Origin: Prosthecobacter gellanilyticus | GTDB lineage: Bacteria > Verrucomicrobiota > Verrucomicrobiia > Verrucomicrobiales > Verrucomicrobiaceae | Reading direction: 5' to 3' | Length of the DNA stretch: 64,000 nt | NCBI RefSeq assembly: GCF_007992435.1 | Contig: NZ_BKAG01000001.1 | Location: 248,001-312,000, forward strand | In this document: positions 1-6,520 of the stretch, in pieces | Numbering within the stretch: the first letter of the stretch is position 1 | Layout: each line of letters opens with the position of its first letter | The notes under the pieces: model-generated | Database searches by the model: none | The model's input: the letters and a program-made list of their open reading frames with translations, nothing else | What the model was told of the DNA's origin: nothing | Made by a program: the position numbers and the translations under genes

Positions 1-213
1 AAAAGCTTAGATTGCTCGTGGGACGATCTGATGAGTTAGATTGGTGCAGTGATTTAACAGTGTCTATCAGCTGCTTACCACCCAGACGTCCGCACTTGGT
101 TTACCATCAGGAGCACGATAACCCGAACGCAGGAGCGTTGCTTTAATATAGCAAGCGAGTGCAAACGTGCCAATTCTGGTTACGCAGGACGGACACTGGC
201 GAAACTTACGCCC

Positions 214-447
214 CTAGCCGTCTTGGCCGGAGGAAACATCCATGCTCGGTGGCAATTCCTTGAGAAATGACTCGTCATTGGTGACATGGTTACCAAAAGA
301 TTCATCTCGGCGCGGCCTCTTCTCGCGGCGAGTGCCGCAGATTCTATCATATTGCGCGTACGCCTCTTCACGCGAAACGGGTCGACGTCGTGCTTTGATT
401 CTTTCTATAAACTCTGGGGAGGCGATATGGTGTGGGAGTATATTCAT
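214..447 (-). CDS. Small hypothetical protein downstream of the resolvase
   Basis: A 77-residue charged protein, not recognised. It starts with ATG seven bases after the stop of the upstream serine recombinase gene on the same strand, so it is probably co-transcribed with it. The middle is rich in Arg, Lys and Glu (around residues 15-50), the C-terminus is polar, and there is no membrane segment or Cys-based motif. The tight spacing and absence of a better ORF on either strand support it as a real gene, but no function can be assigned. Confidence 0.45.
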   Translation of the reverse strand: MNILPHHIASPEFIERIKARRRPVSREEAYAQYDRICGTRREKRPRRDESFGNHVTNDESFLKELPPSMDVSSGQDG

Positions 448-454
448 GCGGAGT

Positions 455-1183
455 TCAGTTGGCGAGTTGGAGTCGGTTGGTGGGGGATGGATGTAATCTC
501 ACGAGATGGTCAAGCATGTGCAGACGCTTAAGCGTCCGATAGGTGTTGGGAAGGTGCCATGAACCTCCTCCGGGTCCGGGAACGTGTTCCGCGTTAAGAC
601 CGTCCCGGAATCCGGCGGTAGTCCGCACACCTTGATGCGCCAGTCTTTGAAAGTAGGGCCGGAACCGCTCCGCCAAGTCAGCGGCCTGTTGCTTATGCTG
701 CTGCGCGAGCACACTTCCCGTTGCGCCAATCACAACGCCCCTTCGCTTGGCAGCCGCAAGGGCCTCCCGTGTGCGCAGCGATATCCTACGTGCCTCCTCT
801 TCCGCAAAAGCAGCTTGGACATGCATCATAAACCGGTCCTTGGTAGGCTGGTCAACGGCCACAAATGAAACGTTAGCTTCCAGCAAGCCCGAGATAAAGT
901 GAACGTTGCGAGCGAGCCTATCCAACTTTGCAATAAGCAAAGTCGCACGTTGCTTGCGGCAGAGATCCAAAGCAGCCATCAAAGCAGGTCTGTTACTGGC
1001 CTTCTTTCCTGATTCAGCCTCTGTGAACTCACTGAGGACATTACCTGGGTGACCCGCCACATACCGAGCTACTGCCATGCGTTGGGCATCGAGGCCTAAC
1101 CCGCTCTCGCCCTGCTTTTGAGTGCTGACACGGAAGTATAAGCAATACCGTGGCAGCGAATGTTCGATTGCTTGAGGTTGCAT
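455..1183 (-). CDS. Small serine recombinase / resolvase family protein
   Basis: Serine recombinase that would cut and rejoin DNA through a Ser-DNA phosphodiester. From the chosen ATG the N-terminal resolvase fold begins at once: Y-F-R-V-S-T with the presumed nucleophile at Ser20, followed by LGLDAQR, and the helix motif IAKLDRLARN around residue 90. The rest of the catalytic domain follows (AAFAEEEARRISLRTREAL). The C-terminal part contains a helical DNA-binding-like segment ending in a short recombinase-type tail (TYRTLKRL). Reading can be extended upstream to 1285, but those 34 residues do not resemble the family. It lies at the left end of the element, opposite the large serine recombinase, and could resolve element dimers or invert DNA; which one cannot be told. 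Confidence 0.85.
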   Translation of the reverse strand: MQPQAIEHSLPRYCLYFRVSTQKQGESGLGLDAQRMAVARYVAGHPGNVLSEFTEAESGKKASNRPALMAALDLCRKQRATLLIAKLDRLARNVHFISGLLEANVSFVAVDQPTKDRFMMHVQAAFAEEEARRISLRTREALAAAKRRGVVIGATGSVLAQQHKQQAADLAERFRPYFQRLAHQGVRTTAGFRDGLNAEHVPGPGGGSWHLPNTYRTLKRLHMLDHLVRLHPSPTNRLQLAN

Positions 1184-1292
1184 GAGCGCAAATAAAACAT
1201 GCCAATTAAATTCTGTCAAATCGGGGTCAACTGCGACAAGACCAGCAACTATTCTCGCATACATTGTTAGGTGTGGGTTTACCACGGTTGAT

Positions 1293-1305
1293 ATGATTAA
1301 ATCAT
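1293..1305. promoter_or_regulatory. 13-bp palindrome upstream of the resolvase gene
   Basis: ATGATTAAATCAT is a perfect palindrome around a single central base. It lies about 110 bp upstream of the resolvase ATG in an AT-rich gap between the winged-helix gene and the resolvase. The overlapping bases 1304-1309 read TATAAT on the minus strand and could be a -10 element for leftward transcription, though no clear -35 is visible. It could be an operator or part of a resolvase binding site. Confidence 0.3.
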
Positions 1306-1352
1306 TATAATAACTACCCGGGTGGCGGCTGACTGGCCAGGTGGTTGGCGAT

Positions 1353-1679
1353 CTATATGCCAGGTGACCACAAGACAGAAACGAACGCGCTCTTGCCTGG
1401 ACTCGTGTCGATTGAGATGAGCCCTGCCCTCTGCAAGGCCTTCAAGCCTGCGGCCTTTTGCTTCCGATCAATACTAAACTTCTCGGCCTGTATGTTGCTG
1501 ACTGAGAATGACTTTTGTTTTGTTACCGAACTTAAAAACCAGACCAGCGGTGCTACTTTTGCGGCAGTGGGCTCGGCACAAGAGTTGGCAAGAGCAAACC
1601 ACCTGACGGGGGCGCAAACAAAGGGCGCTGGTCGGCCCACCTCAACAGGTATGCCGGGATCGTAGTCGTCGTTGTTCAT
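1353..1679 (-). CDS. Winged-helix-like DNA-binding protein of the polymerase operon
   Basis: A 108-residue protein following the DNA polymerase gene by 9 bp. Residues about 60-100 look like a winged helix: SVSNIQAEKFSIDRKQKAAG, then LKALQRAGLISIDTSPGK and a beta hairpin ending in VSVLW. This resembles MarR/ArsR-type or replication-initiator wings where a helix named by 'F-x-I-x-R' precedes 'L-x-x-L-x-x-A-G-L-I'. The N-terminal 50 residues include a WFxLAN segment typical of small plasmid and element proteins with this fold. Likely roles are autorepression of the operon or replication control by binding the palindromes at 4464-4560; both are inference. Confidence 0.6.
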   Translation of the reverse strand: MNNDDYDPGIPVEVGRPAPFVCAPVRWFALANSCAEPTAAKVAPLVWFLSSVTKQKSFSVSNIQAEKFSIDRKQKAAGLKALQRAGLISIDTSPGKSAFVSVLWSPGI

Positions 1680-1688
1680 GAGTTACCT

Positions 1689-3404
1689 TCAATTGAGTCG
1701 TGAAATGATTCTTCTCAGCATGGGTGGGGTGTCGATTTGGCAAGGGTCTGACCCGCCTACTGTGACCGTGGCGCTTACCCTGCAACCCACGCCACCCAAG
1801 ACGACCTCACTCGCCTCCACCATGATTTGAGAGGCACAAGCCTTGACGGCTTCCACTTCGTCGAGATCACATTCTACAATGGCGGCGTCATGTGCGGCGG
1901 CGACTATATTGTGGCCATTTTCAACGAGTGAGATCAACGCAATCCTGAGGATGTCTCCCGCCGCAGACTGGATAGGCCAATTCCCAACACTGCGAGGATT
2001 TAGATCGTCATCCGCCACTGGCCCCCGCGATATTGTCCAGCCAAAGGGCGTTGTCAGCGCCCCCCCCAAAAGCAGGCGGTCTAGCTGATCTGCATGCCAT
2101 CGATGATATGAAGGATAAAGCGTCCTGTGGCTGGCGATGAGATCTCGGGCATGAGCTTTCCCGCCCACCTGAAAGGCCAGTCCGTGTTCGGTAATGTCGT
2201 ACAACATCCCGATGGAAACAGTTTTATATAACTCACGGATCCTCGATCGTTCGTGAGGAGTGGTGCCCACGGAAATCGCCCGAGCCGACAGCGCCATTTG
2301 GAGATAGGGATCGCCGCTGCTGTAAGCTGACATCATGACCTCGTCTTTCGATAAGGCTGCAGCCACACAAAATTCCTGCTGATCGTAGTCGATAGTGATC
2401 AAGGCGCGTCCAGTCGGAGGACGAATGAGCGCGCGCATCCACCTTGGCCACGCATAAGGGTATTTGCTGGTGCTCGGCAGGTTGCGTCCCGTCCTTGCAG
2501 CAAATGGCATTAAAGCCGTCCGGACCCGTCCATCCACACCGATTGATGGCGACCAGCAGCGAAGCGCTGCAATGGTCTTCCGACACTCATGAAGAGGGGA
2601 GAGGATTGGATACGCCACAGCCATTGCTTTCCAGGTATCGTCTTTCATATCGAGTGTACCCCCGACAGACCGAGGCCATGAAATACCCTGCCTAGCCAAA
2701 TAACTTGCCAGCCGAACCTCGATCAGCCTGCCATTGTCGTAGACGCCATATTGTTGATTGACGTCAATGGTCAGGTCTCGTATGACGCGGTCCTTCGCGA
2801 CAACAAGCTGTTTTACCTGTAAGCTATCCACCGGAACGCCAGCACGCTCGATCGCTGACAAGGCACCCATCGTATAGCGGCCCATGAGCAGTGCATGATG
2901 TAGCGTTATGTCTTTCAGCAAGAGAGGTAACAGGCGTCGGAGAGCTTCGACATGGGCATGACAGGACGCTAGAAGCTGTTTTATCTCGCTACCTGTGAAA
3001 GGTGGCCCATGATGAACTAAAGCTTTAACTTCTTCCCTCTCAACGGCGGTCCAACCATCGAGCTGGAAAAACGATAAGGCATCAACAAGACGCCTTCCTG
3101 TCCTGGCGCCGAAGTGGTTTGAGGATCGCCTAAATAGAGACAATAAGTCCAAGCATTGTGCAGGCAGCGGCCATTCCAGTTCGAGTAGGCACTGTCCTAC
3201 AGCTTCGCCTGCATAGACAACCACCAAATCATTGGTGCCATAGCCGTAAACTGCAGAGTCAGTCTCCGGTGACGTGTGCATCCATCGTGAGGTTACCCCA
3301 GTTAGGAGATTCTTGCTTACAGCACACAATGGTTCAGGAACTTCCCCGGGTATATGGCGAAACTCAAAATGGAGTAGCCAGATCTGATCAAACTGCGAAA
3401 GCAT
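1689..3404 (-). CDS. Family A (Pol I-like) DNA polymerase of a mobile element, exonuclease site degenerate
   Basis: A 571-residue family A polymerase. Motif A is DYDQQEF with catalytic Asp339. Motif B is R390-x3-K394-x3-I398-x3-Y402, where Ile replaces the usual Phe and Asp replaces the Gly after Tyr. Motif C is AHDAAIVE with catalytic Asp506, but the usual Glu after HD is Ala. Both metal-binding aspartates are therefore kept. The N-terminal 110 residues align by eye to the 3'-5' exonuclease-like domain of this element-borne subfamily, but the first D-x-E metal motif reads HFEF, so proofreading is probably lost. It is far shorter than chromosomal Pol I (about 930 residues) and has no 5' nuclease domain. 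It sits in a leftward operon: stop-to-start distances are 13 bp to the gene before and 9 bp to the gene after. It probably replicates or repairs the element itself. Confidence 0.85.
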   Translation of the reverse strand: MLSQFDQIWLLHFEFRHIPGEVPEPLCAVSKNLLTGVTSRWMHTSPETDSAVYGYGTNDLVVVYAGEAVGQCLLELEWPLPAQCLDLLSLFRRSSNHFGARTGRRLVDALSFFQLDGWTAVEREEVKALVHHGPPFTGSEIKQLLASCHAHVEALRRLLPLLLKDITLHHALLMGRYTMGALSAIERAGVPVDSLQVKQLVVAKDRVIRDLTIDVNQQYGVYDNGRLIEVRLASYLARQGISWPRSVGGTLDMKDDTWKAMAVAYPILSPLHECRKTIAALRCWSPSIGVDGRVRTALMPFAARTGRNLPSTSKYPYAWPRWMRALIRPPTGRALITIDYDQQEFCVAAALSKDEVMMSAYSSGDPYLQMALSARAISVGTTPHERSRIRELYKTVSIGMLYDITEHGLAFQVGGKAHARDLIASHRTLYPSYHRWHADQLDRLLLGGALTTPFGWTISRGPVADDDLNPRSVGNWPIQSAAGDILRIALISLVENGHNIVAAAHDAAIVECDLDEVEAVKACASQIMVEASEVVLGGVGCRVSATVTVGGSDPCQIDTPPMLRRIISRLN

Positions 3405-3417
3405 AGAACCAGGAGTG

Positions 3418-4257
3418 TTAAAACAAGTCGCGCACAGCGGGATGATCGAGGGTCAAAATCCATTTATCTGCTAGGGCCCTCTCTAAAAGTGCATCAAGCT
3501 CCTCTTGATACACCGGTTCCGGGTCGGGTTTAGGACGAGAAGGCCTAAGACTTTCGTAGCGGCCGCGCGTAAGGCTTGCCGTCATTCTTCTCCATTCAAG
3601 TCTAGCAGCGCCTGCAATCTCTCTTGCACTATCATTCCAACTATTGAATCTGCCGGACTCAGTGATGGGCCAGAATCGTATCAGCGACTGCAAAGTAATG
3701 TATGGCACCAATCGTTTCGTCCGAACAATGGATCCAAGTTGATCGACAATATCTGGACTAACAAAATAAATAGAATCGGACTCGCCCTGTGGCGTGAAGG
3801 TATGGAACAAATGCCAATGTTGCTCCTCACCCAGACATCGAAACCATACTTGGGCATTTGGCTTGCAAATATCAGCGGTTCGTACGGGGATTCCCGCATC
3901 TGTTGCGGCTTCTTGGATCCGCATATCTGCAAGCCGACAGGGCTGCAATGGCCTAGGAGGAATTCGCGGCGATTCATCGGCGCCCATTTTGGCCAAAAGT
4001 CCCTGGGCTTTATTGGCACGCTCCCAGTGGGAAGTGTCAAGTGGTCGACGGGTCTCCGGAGGTGAGATAGGGGTCGGTGCTTTGTTCGAAACGTCATCGA
4101 TGTAGGTGTTGCTCGAGTCCATGTAGTAGTTAGTGTGGACGCATTCTGCGGCCTTGTTTGGACATAGATCTTTGAGGTGAGACGTCCTGAACGCCATCGG
4201 GCTAAGCGCTAAAACCGGGCTATTCCCGGCTGTCGCAAGACCCGTGTAGGGTTTCAT
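3418..4257 (-). CDS. Hypothetical protein, first gene of the polymerase operon
   Basis: A 279-residue protein that I do not recognise. It is translated from an ATG with an AGAGG Shine-Dalgarno eight bases upstream and ends 13 bp before the polymerase start, so the two are almost certainly co-transcribed. The first 100 residues are polar and Pro-rich and probably disordered. Residues about 110-215 look folded, with alternating hydrophobic strands (QVWFRCLGEEQHWHLFHTF, then SIYFVSPDIVDQL). The C-terminus is basic then acidic (residues 220-279). No known catalytic motif is seen. Its fixed position with the polymerase suggests a replication accessory role, which is inference. Confidence 0.65.
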   Translation of the reverse strand: MKPYTGLATAGNSPVLALSPMAFRTSHLKDLCPNKAAECVHTNYYMDSSNTYIDDVSNKAPTPISPPETRRPLDTSHWERANKAQGLLAKMGADESPRIPPRPLQPCRLADMRIQEAATDAGIPVRTADICKPNAQVWFRCLGEEQHWHLFHTFTPQGESDSIYFVSPDIVDQLGSIVRTKRLVPYITLQSLIRFWPITESGRFNSWNDSAREIAGAARLEWRRMTASLTRGRYESLRPSRPKPDPEPVYQEELDALLERALADKWILTLDHPAVRDLF

Positions 4258-4305
4258 AATCTTGACCTCTCGCTCGGAGCATAGGTCACGTATGTCGCAT
4301 CATAA

Positions 4306-4320
4306 TGTCAACGTCTGACA
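4306..4320. promoter_or_regulatory. Inverted repeat overlapping a candidate -35 box of the polymerase operon
   Basis: TGTCA-ACGTC-TGACA is a perfect inverted repeat with 5-bp arms. On the minus strand the left arm reads TTGACA, a consensus -35 hexamer, about 50 bp upstream of the first gene of the leftward operon. No -10 hexamer lies at ideal distance, so the promoter reading is tentative. An operator covering the -35 would fit a repressor encoded by the element. Confidence 0.35.
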
Positions 4321-4463
4321 GTGGCCTTCAAGATCCCCGCATCCATGATATAGAGGGGCGAAAGTTAATTGCAAATTGAGGCGCCCCTACTTCCTGCCGG
4401 CGGTGAGCTATCTCTGCCTAACGCACGACAACCAAACCACAGGGGTAGCCGTCATAGGGCCGA

Positions 4464-4560
4464 CCTGCCTAGAGTGGCAGGCTCCCCAACATAAAGCGGC
4501 CCCTGCCATAAAGTGGCAGGGCCTGCCATTTTATGGCCGGTCTTGCCACTTTATGGCAGG
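4464..4560. repeat. Array of 19-bp palindromes in 20-bp register (iteron or operator array)
   Basis: Three 19-bp imperfect palindromes start at 4502, 4522 and 4542, exactly 20 bp apart. The general form is CCTGCCA-N5-TGGCAGG; the first has perfect 8-bp arms when its flanking C and G are counted (4501-4521), and the other two each carry one mismatch. A fourth palindrome, CCTGCC-N6-GGCAGG, is at 4464-4481, and a decayed copy (ACATAAAGCGGC) lies between. The centres of the first and third units have opposite asymmetric cores (TAAAG and CTTTA), so the array as a whole also forms a large inverted repeat. It occupies the gap between the two divergent transcription units. A replication origin, a cooperative operator or a recombinase accessory site are all possible. 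Confidence 0.75.
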
Positions 4561-4737
4561 GCCCAGCACGGGTTACTTACACCTTACAGCAGCCTCAATT
4601 TTACGGCTATGCCGTTGGTTTTAAGGCTATTGGAAACGCAATTACAATTGAGGAGCACCAGCGGTTGCCGCGCGAGTGCACTAAGCTCCCCCCAGAGAGG
4701 CACAGGGCTTCACCTGTCATGATTTTGGAAAAGGTCC

Positions 4738-5457
4738 ATGAAGGACCAAACCCCAAATCACCTCGCTACTGCTGCCTCTAAAATTAACCCAACGTTTATT
4801 TTACAGAGCAAATGCTGGGGCTTTCAACTGAACATCATTGAGAGACTCTACGAGGGAGTCCAGAACATCAAAGCGTTTAAGGCTAAAGTAGCCGAGGCTG
4901 CGCTGAGTGACACTCCTGCAGAAGAGGTGCTAGAAGGGTGGCGGAGGAAAATTGTTGCTGTATGCGATGAAGCTTCCAAGACGGATTATCTTAGTGTGGA
5001 ACTAAAGGCGTCACTGGGATCAAGGGCCACTTCCACAAGGGTTGAGCTAGGGTTTTTGATCATGCAACTTTCGCTGATTTGCTTGCAGCGCTGTAAGGTA
5101 ACGTGCGATCAAGCCCTTGATGAGCTGATCCAAACTTCCTGTCGTAGCTTTGGTGGGGCCGAACTTTTAGCGCGCATCGAGCACGACGGAGCAAAATCGA
5201 TGGCTAGCGATTTCATGGAATGCGTTGCCGCTGCTAAATCTGGAAGACTCGGTCCCAGCCACCCAATTATACTCCAACTGTTCGGAGGTGCATTTTACTC
5301 CGTCTCGCAACATAAGGGTTCGGGAGTGAAAGAATGGCTGGGGGCTGCGATGCCCACTGCGGTACGAGAGTTAAATGATGTCAGGCACTCCAGCACTTAC
5401 GAGGCCCGTCGTAACTTCGTGAAATTGATCGAGCGAGTTTTCACTGAATCGGATTAA
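4738..5457 (+). CDS. Hypothetical protein, first gene of the rightward unit of the element
   Basis: A 239-residue soluble protein, not recognised. The ATG follows a purine-rich GGAAAAGG stretch. The sequence is predicted largely helical from its heptad-like hydrophobic spacing (for example FLIMQLSLICLQRCKV around residues 103-118), with two Cys-containing stretches and no obvious zinc or catalytic motif. The C-terminal third (HSSTYEARRNFVKLIERVF) is amphipathic. It is divergent from the polymerase operon and shares the palindrome array upstream, so it may be under the same control. Confidence 0.65.
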   Translation: MKDQTPNHLATAASKINPTFILQSKCWGFQLNIIERLYEGVQNIKAFKAKVAEAALSDTPAEEVLEGWRRKIVAVCDEASKTDYLSVELKASLGSRATSTRVELGFLIMQLSLICLQRCKVTCDQALDELIQTSCRSFGGAELLARIEHDGAKSMASDFMECVAAAKSGRLGPSHPIILQLFGGAFYSVSQHKGSGVKEWLGAAMPTAVRELNDVRHSSTYEARRNFVKLIERVFTESD

Positions 5458-5515
5458 GACGTCAAAGATTTGATCGCCCTACTGAAGATGCGGTGTGATC
5501 CGGCAAGGTGGCCTC

Positions 5516-5725
5516 ATGCCGCTGGTCTCATCGCACTCCACTCTATCCCCACTCTTCACCGCTCTGACCGAGTCGGTAAAAGCCGAGGAAGAGGTGATTG
5601 AACAACTGATTACTCGCGTCCGCCAGAATGATCAAGGCGAGATCATCTCCGCCGCACGACGGCTAGCTGATATTCGCCAGGGAGTCCAGAGGCAAGATCT
5701 GAGCTCTTCCGATCCCTCATCATGA
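5516..5725 (+). CDS. Small helical hypothetical protein
   Basis: A 69-residue acidic protein starting MPLVSSHSTLSPLF. I chose the ATG at 5516 because an AAGGTGG Shine-Dalgarno lies four bases before it; a longer version would use GTG at 5495. Residues 15-60 form one probable long helix or coiled coil (ALTESVKAEEEVIEQLITRV). Similar short helical proteins commonly sit just before recombinase genes on integrative elements, but I cannot name a family. It lies between two unknown genes on the same strand. Confidence 0.5.
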   Translation: MPLVSSHSTLSPLFTALTESVKAEEEVIEQLITRVRQNDQGEIISAARRLADIRQGVQRQDLSSSDPSS

Positions 5726-5806
5726 CCTAACAATCTTTGACACCCATATTCTCACCAGGAGATGAAGGGGTGCCGAAAAACAAACAAGAACCTAAACAAA
5801 CTAAAG

Positions 5807-6415
5807 ATGAAAAAGACGAAACCTAATATCGATGACCTGAGCTTTGAAGTTCATGACGCCATGGTGAATCTGGAATTTGGCAAACTGCTGCCTCTCAATG
5901 AACAGCTTTTTGAAGAAGGAAGTGTCGAGGCTGGGCTCCTCCTCAACGAGCTGTGGGAAACTTTCATTCGGACCGGCGAAATGAGGAGAACCATAGGTGT
6001 CGAACGACTTGTAGGCCGGCCCCACGGGCTCCGGAGTTCCGCCTACATGGGCCTGCAAACACCTTATGGCACAGACCCGGGATACGACCTTGACCCTCAA
6101 TGCTGGCCATCGCACATGCTCATGCTACCGCCGGGTGATCCAGAGTATAAATTTGAATGGGCACAAGCCTTGAAATCAGGGCCACTCACCCCTCGCGAAG
6201 GCCCTCCACGCATTGTGATCCAGATCGGTGATAAACAAGAGGTAAAAGTGTTTACCAGTGAACCCGCAGAGTTCAAAGTCATCAGACGGCCAATAGTGCC
6301 CACCAAGAAAGCGGCACGTGATGCATTAGTTCAGCGCATCAGAAAGTTCACAAAGGACGAAATCTGTGAGCTTCTTCGCGATGCTGGCCGCTTGGGCCGA
6401 GCCTTCAATCCATAG
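5807..6415 (+). CDS. Hypothetical protein upstream of the large serine recombinase
   Basis: About 202 residues from the ATG at 5807 (MKKTKPNIDDLSFEVHD); reading stays open back to an ATG at 5762. The start is unclear: the one good ribosome-binding site, AGGAG at 5757-5761, is eight bases from a GTG at 5770 in a different frame, which encodes only 18 codons ending at 5826. The protein has an N-terminal helical part, a central Pro/Gly-rich part (residues about 65-125) and a C-terminal basic helical part (KKAARDALVQRIRKFTKDEI) that may bind DNA. It is not recognised. A strong hairpin follows its stop. Confidence 0.6.
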   Translation: MKKTKPNIDDLSFEVHDAMVNLEFGKLLPLNEQLFEEGSVEAGLLLNELWETFIRTGEMRRTIGVERLVGRPHGLRSSAYMGLQTPYGTDPGYDLDPQCWPSHMLMLPPGDPEYKFEWAQALKSGPLTPREGPPRIVIQIGDKQEVKVFTSEPAEFKVIRRPIVPTKKAARDALVQRIRKFTKDEICELLRDAGRLGRAFNP

Positions 6416-6425
6416 TGAGGACCCG

Positions 6426-6458
6426 ACGTCTCATGGGTGGCGGCCATCCATGAGACGT
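6426..6458 (+). terminator. Long perfect hairpin after the 217-codon ORF
   Basis: ACGTCTCATGG at 6426-6436 pairs perfectly with CCATGAGACGT at 6448-6458. The inner bases GTGG/CCAT continue the stem, leaving a three-base loop. It begins 10 bp after the stop codon. It lacks a run of T on either side, so it is either a weak or protein-assisted terminator, or a structural or recombinase site rather than a classical intrinsic terminator. Confidence 0.5.
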
Positions 6459-6477
6459 TCTGCCTTACCTTCATAAG

Positions 6478-6504
6478 GCGCAATCTTGCGCAGCTAGGTT
6501 AGCT
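6478..6504. promoter_or_regulatory. Two adjacent hairpins directly upstream of the large serine recombinase
   Basis: GCGCA-ATCT-TGCGC (6478-6491) is followed immediately by AGCTA-GGT-TAGCT (6492-6504). The second is followed by AATTTTTATT. Together with the long hairpin at 6426-6458 these form a dense dyad-rich stretch ending about 16 bp before the recombinase start. Large serine recombinases usually act at dyad-symmetric attachment sites next to their own gene, so this is a candidate attachment half; it could equally be a terminator with a T-rich tail. Confidence 0.4.
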
Positions 6505-6513
6505 AATTTTTAT
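6502..6513 (+). repeat. 12-bp direct repeat, left copy (candidate attachment core)
   Basis: GCTAATTTTTAT occurs here and again at 8423-8434 in the same orientation. The two copies bracket the large serine recombinase ORF. After one or two differing bases both continue into TACC. Whether they are attachment cores or chance AT-rich matches is undecided. Confidence 0.35.
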
Positions 6514-6520
6514 TACCTCA

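Noticed and set aside
575..600. GGAACGTGTTCC palindrome as an SOS-like box
   Set aside because: It lies inside the resolvase coding region and has GAAC-GTTC order, not the Verrucomicrobia TGTTC-N4-GAACA.
1345..1665. Plus-strand ORF opposite the winged-helix gene
   Set aside because: The minus-strand frame fits an operon with 9-bp spacing and looks like a folded winged helix; the plus frame does not.
4501..4563. CRISPR array reading of the 20-bp repeats
   Set aside because: Units are palindromes placed back to back without unique spacers, and there are no cas genes.
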